From Botryococcus braunii (Eukaryota; Chlorophyta; Trebouxiophyceae), in contig KV908341.1 of NCBI GenBank assembly GCA_002005505.1, positions 100,001 to 132,500 of the forward strand: 32,500 nucleotides of DNA, read 5' to 3'. Position numbers and translations under genes: made by a program. The notes beneath the pieces were generated by a model. It was not told the DNA's origin, made no database searches, and saw only the letters and a list, made by a program, of their open reading frames with translations. Shown here piece after piece: positions 11,074-21,794 of the stretch. The stretch's first letter is position 1. Each line of letters opens with the position of its first letter.

Positions 11074-11931
11074 TCATTGGCCCCCAAGAGGGCCAGGATG
11101 CTCCACTGAGAATGCACCCTTGAGAGATTCAGAGCGCCTGCCCGCTGCCATGTTTCCCACTGGGCATCCCTTTGGACTCCCTCTACTCGGCCGCTCTTCT
11201 TCGATTCCCAAAACACCGACAGATGAGGTCCTGCAAGGCTCAGATGAATCTGCTTGAGGACACCAGGGAAAGCCTCGTCCTGGGCTGTCCAGGGCTGCAG
11301 ATGGAACTTCCTGAGGGCTGGGAGATCTAGGAAGGAAGTCTCTATCCGCATTGGGAGAGCCTGGGTCCCTCCCATCTCTGTCAGGGGGAATGTCCGCCCA
11401 CACAGTGGAGTCTGACATGTCCGAAGCTTCACTGGCCGCATCCACAAGGTCATCCTCCACATTGCGCTCGAGCCGAGATATCACAGTGGCAGGGTGCACA
11501 CCGGACCCGCAGCTGCTGCGCAAGACCTCTCCCGATGCTTCACGATCTGTGCAGTGAAGACTGGGGCAATGGCCTTCTGAGCCAGGACGGCTAAGGAGCT
11601 CCTCATCGGTATGACCCCAAGCGTTGAAGGCAGGCGTGCTGCTGCAGGGGTTGCCAGAAGAAAAGGCGCAGGGTGTGTCTGGGCGGTCATCGAAGCTGTT
11701 ATTAGATACTGTGTGCCGGGCGTCCTTGAGGCAAGCTGCCAGGGCCAGCCGTGCTGCCTGCTGCTCCACTGATGAAATGGTTCTGACCTGCCGCAGCTCC
11801 TCCATTCTGGCCAATGTTGTCAAGGGATGCATGACCTGGCGACCATCTTCGTCCCGCGCAGTTTCTTCCACTGCATGCAAGAGCCTCGTCAGAAGGAAAT
11901 CTTCTGAGAAAAAATTGCTGCTGGATGCCAT
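11074..11931 (-). CDS. Hypothetical 285-aa protein, helical N-terminus and Ser/Pro-rich tail
   Basis: A single open frame runs from an ATG at 11931 (MASSSNFFSEDFLL) to a TGA at 11074-11076. The first 75 residues look amphipathic-helical, rich in Leu, Ala, Arg and Glu. The rest is rich in Ser, Pro, Asp and Gly and looks disordered. No domain is recognised. The length, the real ATG and a TATA-like motif 74 bp upstream support a real gene or a first exon. A splice donor before the stop cannot be excluded. The plus-strand and frame-shifted ORFs over this stretch are shadows. It follows the coiled-coil gene on the same strand, about 490 bp after that gene's stop. Confidence 0.55.
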   Translation of the reverse strand: MASSSNFFSEDFLLTRLLHAVEETARDEDGRQVMHPLTTLARMEELRQVRTISSVEQQAARLALAACLKDARHTVSNNSFDDRPDTPCAFSSGNPCSSTPAFNAWGHTDEELLSRPGSEGHCPSLHCTDREASGEVLRSSCGSGVHPATVISRLERNVEDDLVDAASEASDMSDSTVWADIPPDRDGRDPGSPNADRDFLPRSPSPQEVPSAALDSPGRGFPWCPQADSSEPCRTSSVGVLGIEEERPSRGSPKGCPVGNMAAGRRSESLKGAFSVEHPGPLGGQ

Positions 11932-12004
11932 CCATGCACGCTGCTGTGGTCAGCAAAAGGCAGTGTCCTCACTCAATGGAAAACCAGGCCTCCCCGCTCT
12001 GGAC

Positions 12005-12011
12005 ATTTATA
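12005..12011 (-). promoter_or_regulatory. TATA-like box upstream of the 285-aa ORF
   Basis: TATAAAT on the minus strand, 74 bp upstream of the ATG at 11931. The position suits a core promoter with a short 5' leader. Inferred from motif and spacing only. Confidence 0.35.
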
Positions 12012-12422
12012 CTTCGTGTAAGGCAGAGGCGGGACACAGTCCCAGAATTACATTTAATAACTACCTACTCACTTTCAGAGATGGCTTCAGCCAATAAATG
12101 TTTAGATACTTACAGAGGTTCCGACACAAATCAACATGCAACAGCGCAAGTTGACAAAGTTGGCTCGAATCTCCTTTTGTAACTACTTGTCGACACAGTC
12201 CATCTGCAGCTTTCCTTATAACCTGTATAACTTGAACTGGAACCAAGTGTTTGCTGGTGGCTTTGCCTGATGATGGAATAAAAATGAACCAAGAAACGAG
12301 GAAGCAGAAAGGAAACTTGTCTGACACGTCACACGGGATAATGTGGTAGGACTAGAGCAAGCATGCACATTCTCAGCTTAAAAATACATATTCAAGCAAG
12401 CCTTTTAGGGACTATAAAAGGA

Positions 12423-13247
12423 TTAAGTATTATCATCTCGCAGCCTTCGTTGCAGAAACAGTGCAGGGACTTGGGGCATACAATCGAGCTGCCGTTTCAG
12501 AAGGTCCCGCTCTTGCCAAAGGAACTTGTTTTCTCTGAACACCAAAACGCAACCGTTGGAAAATGCCAAACAGTTATTCTAAGCGCATGATGGGTTCTAA
12601 TTGTTAACAATCTTACCGTTCCAAAGCCGCTATCTTCTCTTGCAAAAGCTGCCGCTCCTGACATGCAAAATCCCTTTCAATCCCTGAATTGGAAATGCTC
12701 TACACATGGTTGAGGTACCACGACGCAGCGTCCCACCGACTTACCTCTAGCAAGGAAGCCATTTGTTGTTTCAAAAAAGTAGAATCCTCCGTTAAAGCGT
12801 CTCCCTCCTTCAACATCTGGTAAGCATATCGACGTCAGTACGACTGCAAAGGCACATTACTCTTCTCGTTGCTTGGCGACCTTCGCACCTTCGAAAATAC
12901 TGTCCGTTTCTCTTCCAATTCGCTTCTTGTCAGAGCCATTTCCCCAATAAGTTTCTGAAGGGACACGAAAAAATTAGACATAAGCTTTGACCCCTATTTT
13001 ACATCTCAATTAAGGAACAACGCTTAGAGCTTACATAATGTGCTGCATTCTTCGCTCGCAAAGCCTCCTCTGTCATGCGGAGAAAGCATTGGACTTGTGA
13101 CCATAGAACATACACTTGCTGCTCAGCACTTTCACGCTGGTTGATAGGGCCGATGAAGCCATCGAGGAGAACCGGAAGTTGCGGTTGTGAGGGTAACAAC
13201 TCGATTATTCTTTGAGTACCAGGAGACGCACTATTCCACCGCCCCAT
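12423..13247 (-). CDS. Small coiled-coil protein, five predicted exons, ~181 aa
   Basis: Exons on the minus strand: 13247-13035, 12954-12889, 12816-12745, 12699-12617, 12534-12423 (stop TAA 12423-12425). Donors are GTAAGC, GTGCGA, GTAAGT and GTAAGA; phases agree and the sum is 546 nt. The first 71 residues (MGRWNSASPGTQRIIELLP...) look globular. The rest is heptad-like, rich in Glu, Lys, Arg, Leu and Gln (for example RSELEEKRTVF and QERQLLQEKIAALERENKF), as in a continuous coiled coil. No family is recognised; a cytoskeletal, centrosomal or flagellar role would be a guess. The start is uncertain: the frame stays open upstream to about 13335 (STLEYKIPDHVEQ...) without an ATG. An ATG at 13338 lies in another frame and stops after 11 codons. 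The acceptor of exon 4 (12700-12701) was chosen to keep phase. Confidence 0.65.
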
Positions 13248-13399
13248 CCTTATATCTGTCAAATGCTGGATGCCTTGCTCTACATGGTCCGGTATCTTGT
13301 ATTCAAGCGTGGACACTGGACAGGATGCTGTCGCTCATGCTCGGGAAGTTTTCTCGGACTGAGTTTTCTCGGAAGTGACTATCAAGTTTGCTCGGTCCC

Positions 13400-13419
13400 T
13401 CCGGAGTCCGGACTCCGGA
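13400..13419. repeat. Perfect 20-bp palindrome, CCGG-rich
   Basis: TCCGGAGTCCGGACTCCGGA equals its own reverse complement. It sits in a GC-rich patch with more CCGGAG copies (to about 13436), about 150 bp upstream of the coiled-coil gene's predicted ATG. It could be a promoter element. Confidence 0.7.
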
Positions 13420-14200
13420 CCGGAGGCTCCGGAATTCCGATTGTCGGACTGTACGCTGTACCCTGATGTAAAGGGGGGAACCGCTGCATATGGGGAGGGA
13501 CGCGCCGTGCCGCGTGGAGGGGCCAGACGCGGCAGGGAATAGCCCAGAAGATTGGACTTCTACATGGACTTCTAAGGGAGGCAACGGGTTTGCCTGAGGC
13601 AACTTGCAACAAGGTGCCTCCCTATCGGAGGCAAGGAAGGAAGGAAGGAAATGTCACGGAAGTTCACGCTCTAATGGAGGCTCCCTGGAAAAACGGAAGG
13701 AAATACTACAACCAGAACCAGCCCACAGAGCGGCTCCCATAGTGGCTCGGTTCTGCATGTGTATTCCCTTTTCTTTCCTTTAAAGGAAAGGAAATTTCCT
13801 ATATTGGGAAAGTACGGGGAACCGTCATAGAGCTGCCTTCAGAAAGAGCCGTTTGGCAAAGAGCCCCTGCGCACTGGCATACAAAAAATAAAGTTGTAAC
13901 ATATGATACTGCAATTCAACTTTGCTGTGAGAGTGCAACCCTCACAATGGGCGATTTGCACATCGACAAATTCATCTAGCCATGTGGGCCTGCTGATGCG
14001 GGTGTCCAATCTGGAGGAAGATGAGGATTTGGCCTGGGGTCCCGAAGTCCACTTCAGCCCATATGTATCTTGGAAACGTGAGCATCCATGCCGGTGCGTG
14101 AAGTAGCCCCCCCCCCTCCCCACCTCATTTCGGGCACAGTCGTGATGTGAGTTGTATTATGCACTGTTGAGTTGTGGGGTGTTTCTGTATGTCTGTGATT
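13420..14200. other. Upstream interval without a supported gene
   Basis: Small repeats of GAAGGAAG type (about 13630-13650) and a 16-bp palindrome TTTCCTTTAAAGGAAA (about 13770-13790) are visible. No exon is supported. Confidence 0.4.
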
Positions 14201-14204
14201 GTCA

Positions 14205-14671
<467 letters not shown>

Positions 14672-14725
14672 TGCTCACCGCACCAAGCAACCGAATGCTC
14701 CCGTACTGACGGACTGAAACTGCTC

Positions 14726-15634
14726 TCACAAGTTTATTGACACACATTGCAACTTTGGAAAACAGCAGCAAAAGATCTCTACTCCGTCCAGATAAGCCTG
14801 CCGGGTCACCACTGCGGTTAAGCTGACAACTCTTGTAGGCAGCCTGACTGCAGCTGCTGCAAGGATTGCTCCCTGATCCTTTGTCATGATCTCCAGAAGT
14901 TGCACATGATTGCAGGCACAGCCTGCATATGGTATCGTGTCTGTCATGCTCAAGGTCATACAATCCAAAATCTCATGAAAGGCCCCGCTCTGTGATGGTG
15001 GCCACCGACACAAAGTAGTGCCAGAGGGTCGCTTTGTTCTGAGATTGGGTAATCAGACATGCTGCAGCAGGCATGCACTCCACAGCACACACCAGGCACA
15101 GCACAAAGTGGGCTGCAAGACAATCCTCACGGAAGCTGAAATCATTGCAGGGTCCCAATGGCACATGCCTATTCACCAACATGCCGATACATTACATATG
15201 CGAGGAGCTCTCAAGTAGTTAGCTTGGTGGCTGGGCCTATCCAGTCTGCCCCATCTCCTGCCACCTCAAAAGCCCTTTGACTGCTTTTGCAAAACAGTCT
15301 CATACATTTCCGAAAGATCAATACCCTCACAGCCGTGGCTTCAACCAACAACATTCTATAGCTTTCACGGCTGGCACAAACCATATCGATCAACTGCAAT
15401 GGCATGAAAAACCAACAGCTGGATTAGCATCGTGGACGCCATATTCCCTTCCTACGTTCCATATCGCACACAGCAAATACACCCTGCATCACACATTGCA
15501 GAACCTCACAACCACCTCAACTTTGTACCTGTCGGGTCCCAGCTCCCAGGAAAGGACAAGTGAAGCTCAACTTGCTTGGGTCGCCACAATACCACTGACA
15601 TTACTAGCTTGAGGTCGCTGAGCTGGTGCAGCAT
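14726..15634 (-). CDS. Unrecognised gene, partial exon model
   Basis: Three candidate exons on the minus strand. One runs from an ATG at 15634 to 15529 (MLHQLSDLKLVMSVV..., then donor GTACAA). One is 15393-15331 (LIDMVCASRESYRMLLVEATA-like, acceptor CCATTGCAG, donor GTGAGG, phase 0 at both ends). One is 14989-14726 (acceptor CACCATCACAG, 87 codons from SGAFHEILDCMT to a stop). The last two join in phase and read as one plausible protein. The first does not join directly (it ends in phase 1), so an exon is missing or the model is wrong there. The protein has helical, Ala/Leu-rich stretches (KDQGAILAAAAVRLP). No family is recognised. It starts about 0.9 kb after the GDT1 stop on the same strand. 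Confidence 0.35.
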
Positions 15635-16513
15635 TACTGGCCACAATGTGCTTTAATGTCTTCACCCCCTGTCCCTCATCTGTCCCTCACCCTGCCCCTG
15701 GAGGTGAACTTCGAGACGCCGCGCTGGCTCGCCTCATGGCTGCCCACACCCACCCCTTCCCATTCTCCTTGTCATTCCATTCTGCTTGTCCTCTTCCCAC
15801 CCCTTCTCCCCGATTTGTCTCCCAATCCCTCCTGCCCTCGCTTCTGCCCCCCCCTCACTGCCAACAAACGCCCCAGCTTTGAACACCAACAACAGTACTC
15901 TGCCCCTTGCTGGACTACACCACACAGTTTTGATTTGAGCGTGGTCTGGCAGCATGCATGTTGCCACAAAAGCCATCCCGCACCCCCAGACAACCTTAAG
16001 AATCATTTTAAAAAATTGAGAAAAAAACTGAGTGGAAAAGGAGGAAAGGAAAAAGGGGGTGGGGGACGGGGAGTTGTTCCACAGTCTCTGTCCGCCTTGC
16101 CACTGGCTCACACCACACATTAGCAAGAAAGCATTGCTTGGCGGTTGTACTCGTCCAGGCTCTATGCTTGCAAAATCAGCCGGACAATCAGCTGCTTGAC
16201 CCCATCAGCAGCTCCCGAGGGAGAGCTGACAGGCAAGTGAAGTTTCATTCATTGGAATTCTCTTCGAACGATCTGCTTTTGCACCCCGAGAAGCAGCAGC
16301 GAGCTTGGAGTCCCGGACTTGGAACTCTGAGCTGGAACTGAGTGTAAACCCAGCCACATAACAGACTAGGAGTCCTGCAACAACCTAGTGAAGTTCTGCA
16401 CATTACCCACAGTACCTCCAAATAAAGCCTTCATGGCCTGCCCCGCACGTTGCCTTTGTGATTGCATGAGGCACACCAGGGGCCCCTCTGAATACCGCCT
16501 TCTTTGGATGGGG
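15635..16513. other. C-rich intergenic interval
   Basis: A pyrimidine-rich tract (about 15650-15860) and an A/G-rich tract (about 16010-16070) separate the GDT1 stop from the next minus-strand exons. No exon is supported. Confidence 0.4.
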
Positions 16514-16794
16514 TCACAACTCTGGCTTGGAGATCAGGCTGTTTAGAGCAAAGATCAGGAAGAGAGCAGCGCCTGCTATTGCCACTGTCCGCTGGGAGAT
16601 CCGCATGGCCAGCAGCTGGCCTGCACGACATGAACCACACTCCCTGTCAGTGCTGCCGGGGCCCTCGAGTCGGGTTTTCTGAAGTGCCCCTTCATCTGCT
16701 CAGGATACACGGTGCCATGATGCCCAACCCTTTTCAGCAATACACCTGAGGGATCTACGAGAATGTAATGATAACTAGGGCTGCAGGTACATGT

Positions 16795-16856
<62 letters not shown>

Positions 16857-16898
16857 TGTGGTGTGTGTGTGTGTGCGCGCGCGCGCGCGTGCGTGCAT

Positions 16899-16953
<55 letters not shown>

Positions 16954-17014
16954 ACACGTGTGCCAGCTATCTTCTTATCTCCTGCCCCCCCCCCCCCCCG
17001 GCCCCCGGCAAACA

Positions 17015-17095
<81 letters not shown>

Positions 17096-17099
17096 ACGC

Positions 17100-17180
<81 letters not shown>

Positions 17181-17297
17181 CACACACGCGCGCGCGCACG
17201 CACGCACACGCGCACACACGCACGCACGCACGCACACGACCGCAGATGCCGGTTCCTCTCTCCATCTCCTTGTGACGCTTGTGAGAGTGAGTGAGTG

Positions 17298-17343
<46 letters not shown>

Positions 17344-17354
17344 CGTGCGTGCGC

Positions 17355-17392
<38 letters not shown>

Positions 17393-17513
17393 ATGTGTGC
17401 GCGTGCGTGCGCGCGCCATCTCGTCCCCTCTCTCCAACTCTCGCCCCCCCTCTCTCTCTTGCTCGCTCGCGCACGCGCACGCACACGCACACGCACACGG
17501 AAACGCGCACGCG

Positions 17514-17563
<50 letters not shown>

Positions 17564-20500
17564 CACTCACTCTCACAAGGAGATGGAGAGAGGAATCGGC
17601 ATCTGCGCGCCTGTGCGTGCATGCATGTGTGCACGTCTGCGGGCGTGCATGTGTGTACGCGTGTGCGTGCGTGCGTGTGTGCGCGCGTGTGTGTGTCTGT
17701 GTGTGCGTGCGTGCGTGCGTGCGTGTGTGTGAGAGGAAGGAAGGGGGGACGAAAAAGAGAGGAAAAGAAGACTGGGGGAGAGAGATGGGGGAGCTGGGAG
17801 GGGCGAGAGAGAGCGCGCGCAGGGGGGGTTGGGCAAACGGAGAGAGAGTGGCAGAGGAGGGAGAGATGGGGTAGGTAGGGCGGAGAGGGGGAGTGAGAGA
17901 ACGCGGCAGGGTAGAGACGGACACATGGTATGGCATGAGGGCTACGCACCACCCAAAACTGCGGTTCCAGTACACAACATATGGCCAGCAATAGCTCCCA
18001 GCGTTACCCCGTACGGGTTGTACACAGCAGCCAAAGTGATGGTGGCTATTTGACTGCGGTCTCCCCACTCTGCAATGAATGTCAGCAGCAGCGCCTCCAC
18101 CAGCACCGGCGTGCATATGCTGGCAAACAAGCGCCACAGCCGCCCATGGTTGGCTGTCTGCTCAGCTTCTGCCAGCTTCTGCTGCACTTCTTCCACCTCT
18201 TCCTGCAGACGCCCCTTGCCAGTCTTAGCCATCCATGAAACACATCGTGGTAGTCAGGACTGACATGACCACCCAGAAGCAGATAAGCGCAGGCAAGTTC
18301 ACCACCGGCAAGGCTCCCTTTCAGTACAAACACGTGGCAGGTGAGTACAGTGCACATGAGTACAGGCAGATGAGAACAGCACAGGTGAGTACAGTGCAGG
18401 TGACTACCGGTGAGCGTGAATGTGTGGCAGGCCTTTCCGAGCCACCCATGCCACACATGCCCCCCGAACATCCTCCACAGCCTGTATGTGCAAACATGTT
18501 GAGCGTCTACCATGCAGATGCTATTGGGTCACATGGCTAGGACCGTCCGTCACTGCAAAACTCTGTTGGCAAGACCACCTTGCGTTGAACACCACCATCA
18601 TCCTGTTGCTCCTTGTTAGTCACAGATCATGAGTAGGGCTCTGTTTATGAGCACATTGTAGGCAACGCCGAATGATGCCAGATCACTCTTTACTTTGTCA
18701 CCCGTGCCAGGCCCGGGTCACCCTTGCCGGGCCCTAGACGCCCTTGCCAGGCCCCGGTCAATCATGCCAGGCCCTGGTCACCCTTGTCGGGCCCTGGTCA
18801 CCCTTGTCGGGCCTTGGTCACCCTTGCCAGGCCCTGGTCACCCTTGCCAGGCCCTGGTCACCCTTATCGGGCCCTGGTCACCCTTGCCAGGCCCTGGTCA
18901 CCCTTGCCAGGCCCTGGTCACCCTTGCCAGGCCCTGGTCACCCTTATCGGGCCCTGGTCACCCTTGCCAGGCCCTGGTCACCCTTGCCAGGCCCTGGTCA
19001 CCCTTGTCGGACCCTGGTCACCCTTGCCAGGCCCGGGTCACCCCTGCCAGGCCCAGGTCACCCTTGCCCGGCCCTTGGCACTTTGCCAACTCCTTGGCAC
19101 CCTTGCCCATTCCTTGTCGCCCCTTCCAAGTCCTTGACACCCTTGCCGACTCCTTCTCGGCCTTGCCAACTCCTTCACACCCTTCCCAAGTCCTTGACAC
19201 CCTCCCCAAATCCTTGTAGCCTGTGTTCATTCATTGACACCCTTCCCAACACCTTGACATCCTTTCCAAGTCCCTGTCGCTTGTCTCGATCCATTGACAC
19301 CATTCCCAACTCCTTGACACCCTTGCCCATCCCATGCCAGCTCCATGACACCCTTCCCAATCCTTGACACCCTTGCCCATTCCTTGTCGCCCTTGCCAAA
19401 CTCCTTACCTTCATGAGACCCTTGTTGCCCTGGTGGAGCCCGAATCCTTCGCAGCTGTACATCGGCAAGGGTTGGGAACCTTTAATTCTAATAAGACCTG
19501 TACACTCACGGCTGCGGGACAGGAGGGGCGGGGACCTGGTTGCTTTCGTCTGCAGGCGACTTCCAAGCAATCCAAAGCAGGCGGAGCCCGAAAATCGTGT
19601 ACAACAGGGTGGCAGCGTGGTGCGTGGCTCTCCTGGAAATCAGGTTTGGCAGCACATATCCAAGAGCTGTGGATATCACCTGAATCCCAACCCAAACACT
19701 CTTGCGGATTTGAATGGCATGTAAACTTCATTTCCAGAGCCTGGGCTCCACTGTCTGCCAGACAATCAGCTGCAAGTTGCCTTAAAAATCGGACTTCTCC
19801 ATAAGAGCTCGCATGCTGCTCCAGTTTGGACAATCAGTAATGGCAAATAATCAGCAGGAGGCCCCACAGAAATTGGGCTTTTCCATAACTGCTCGCATTC
19901 AGCTCCTTTTAGACCAATCAGTAATGGCACAAAATCAGCTACAGTCCCCGTACAATTGGATTTGCGGCAAAGATTTGACATCCTGCTCCCTTTAGAAACC
20001 TAAGTGCGTGCTGGGGAGCAGAACCCGCGCTCAAGAATCTTCACATAAAATGCTCCTTTTCCACACCCTTCGCAAACCGCACACATGAAACCTTCCCGGC
20101 AGCGCGTGACCCCGCCCGCAACTGATGCCCTTGGATCATTGAGAAGGTTCCCACCACTTTATCCGACAGCAGCATTCATGGGCATTCAAGAGGTAAGGTT
20201 GGGCTGTTGCTCAACTGCCTCACTTCAGGCAAAAGGCGCATCAGAAGAGCCCCAGAGCACACGGGGCGGGAATCTACCGTCATGAACACCAAGGCAGACA
20301 TGGCGCCTACATACACGACAAGCCGTGGATGCCGCATGGCCATTATAGCTGCAATGATGAATGTTTCATCGCCAAACTCCGTGACAAGTATCTGCATGGG
20401 CAAGAACAAAATTTAGTACTCTTGCTTTAGAACCTACCATTCTTGGGGTCACAATCATGCGTGCCATGGCCATGCTGACATCTGCTCAAGATGTAGAAAG

Positions 20501-21348
20501 AGTGGAGAACAAAGCATTAGCTCGAGACGCGGTTGATGATGCATGTTGAACCCTCCCTGGGGATTGAAGGCAAAACTTGCCGATTCCTATCAAAACAGTA
20601 GAGTATTCTTTTTTTTGAATTTGATTTCAAAGGTCCCTTCTCGAATCGCACAGTTGAGCAAGTCCCATCAAGGAGTGTGATGCTGGCGTCACCCCACACT
20701 CACCATCAGAAAACTTTTGCCAAAAGCAATTAAAAACTTGTGGGCGTAAGAATCTGGTGGCACAATTCTGCCCTGCAAGCACCACCAAAAATCTGATTCT
20801 TCCATATGGCAGCCATATAGAGCAAATATAGGAAGTGCCTTTTGTGTAGATGGACCAAGTACACATAGACAGTACACTTCAAAATCAGTTGAAGGAAATA
20901 CGCTGAATATTACGGCTGCAAGTCCGAAGTGTCCATGCCATCTTTAAAAATGAGTTATACTGCAGTAATGCATTAAAGATGCCTCGGATTATAACTACGT
21001 TTATCATTTGGCCAAAACCTTTTTCACAAATCCAGTCGGGCCTTAAGCACCATTGCAGTGATGCAGGATGGTGGTAGAATTGCGCCAAAGAGGACCTTTC
21101 CTCAAGTCTATAACGAAGAAGTATAACACACCACAGTGCCTTTCAATGTTTGTTATCGTCTCATCGACAGGAGCGCTGTGATATTTGCTAAAAGGTCCGA
21201 AAAACTAAACCACCGAGTAGGACAGCAGCCTCACCACTCCAGTGGTGGAAGCTCCACCAGGAATGTCCCTGAGACCGCCAACAACCGATAGTGCACATAT
21301 CCACAGAGGGACAACCGCGACTGCAATGGCGTGGGGTCTCCACCCCAT
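16514..21348 (-). CDS. GDT1: GDT1/TMEM165 family (UPF0016) cation/proton transporter, six predicted exons, 266 aa
   Basis: Minus-strand exons: 21348-21235, 20772-20704, 20391-20278, 19679-19536, 18202-17950, 16620-16514; phases agree, 801 nt. UPF0016 proteins are membrane transporters of Mn2+/Ca2+ against H+, mostly in Golgi or plastid; which is meant here is not shown. The N-terminus (MGWRPHAIAVAVVPLW...) has a hydrophobic stretch like a signal peptide. The first motif is E66-F-G-D69-E-T71 and the second is E192-W-G-D195-R-S197, each in a hydrophobic helix. Between them are VLPNLISRR, TIFGLRLLW and an acidic linker (SPADESNQ then EEVEEVQQKL). The C-terminus LLAMRISQRTVAIAG...LFLIFALN is typical. 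Length fits yeast Gdt1-type proteins. Donors at 20703 (GTGAGT), 21234 (GTGAGG) and 17949 (GTGCGT) are good. The donor at 19535 (GTCCCC) is poor, but it keeps phase and family alignment; GTGAGT at 19509 is an alternative. Odd point: Glu at the usual Lys/Arg of the first motif. Confidence 0.88.
16799..16952. repeat. (TG)n arrays around a (GC)n core
   Basis: (TG)n 16799-16852, alternating CG near 16875-16888, then (TG)n about 16900-16952. It lies in the last GDT1 intron. Alternating purine-pyrimidine DNA of this kind favours Z-form. Confidence 0.93.
17017..17735. repeat. Large nested palindrome of (CA)n, (CGCA)n and (TG)n arrays with a unique inverted-repeat stem
   Basis: Left side: (CA)n from 17017, (CGCA)n about 17083-17166, mixed CA/CG to 17238. 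Right side: the complementary GCGTGC and GTGT arrays, about 17608-17735. Between them, 17241-17310 (CGCAGATGCCGGTTCCTCTC...) is inverted at about 17541-17607, with one clear substitution and an 8-9 nt insertion (CTTGTGA repeat) in the left copy. The interior is again (GT)n(GCGT)n facing (CGCA)n(CA)n around a pyrimidine loop (about 17417-17465). All of it is in the last GDT1 intron. Confidence 0.85.
18701..19410. repeat. 20-bp minisatellite, 19 clean units plus decayed tail
   Basis: From 18701 to 19080, 19 units in exact 20-bp register resemble CCCTTGCCAGGCCCTGGTCA, with variants TATCGG and TGTCGG. From 19081 to about 19410 the same period continues as diverged CCCTTGCCAACTCCTTGACA-like units. 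It lies in a GDT1 intron. Because 20 is not a multiple of 3 and units lack stops, all three plus frames stay open; those ORFs are not genes. Confidence 0.95.
19755..19985. repeat. Diverged tandem repeat, ~83-bp unit
   Basis: Two full diverged copies (from CTTCTCCATAAGAGCTCGCA at about 19794 and CTTTTCCATAACTGCTCGCA at about 19878) share GACAATCAGTAATGGCA/ACCAATCAGTAATGGCA cores. A partial copy (GACAATCAGCTGCAAG) precedes them. It lies between GDT1 exons. Confidence 0.65.
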
Positions 21349-21794
21349 TAGGCAGACTCGTCAGGGAGTCTGGAATCCCACGAGATACTCAAGCCCTATC
21401 ACCTTTCACTGGTTGATATTCCGGAAAATTTATCCAGTTCAAGATTTCGTAACAAATCGCACAGCAGGTTTTCCTGCCGGATCACCCGGGGACAGGGACC
21501 AGTGCTACTTTAACCTTACAATAAATGCAACTAGAACAAAAGCAAATCAAAGGGCACATATGTGCGTCAAGATTTGGGGAAGCCCTGTTTTTATCATGTT
21601 TCATCTACATTCTGTCGTGCAAGATCTCTGAGGGCTTGCACTGCGAGCCTTGTAGGGCTAAAATTGATCGCGGTACCCTGAGGCAACGATCATCAGAAGA
21701 TGACGGTCGTCGAATGTTGGCTCGAGGGCAGTGCCAGGAAAACATCCAGGAAATGAATTCCAAAACCTCGTCCCCAAGACAATGAAACCCCAAG
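21349..21794. promoter_or_regulatory. Shared divergent promoter interval
   Basis: The predicted GDT1 ATG (21348, minus) and the predicted ATG of the membrane-protein gene (21795, plus) point away from each other across 446 bp. No TATA box or other defined motif was recognised, so regulatory function is inferred from layout only. Confidence 0.35.

Noticed and set aside
16794..18137. 447-codon minus-strand ORF that ends near the GDT1 exon
   Set aside because: Nearly all of it is repeat translation, and it is out of frame with the GDT1 exon it overlaps.
18600..18700. Short coding-like stretch on minus (FGVAYNVLINRALL)
   Set aside because: Considered as a GDT1 linker exon, but family alignment and phase are already satisfied without it.
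18701..19080. CRISPR-like regular array
   Set aside because: Units are adjacent without spacers and the context is eukaryotic; it is a minisatellite.
18695..19367. Three overlapping ORFs with 20-residue repeats (PGPGHPCQALVTLARPWSPL type)
   Set aside because: A 20-bp stop-free unit opens all three frames; the array is intronic and antisense to GDT1.
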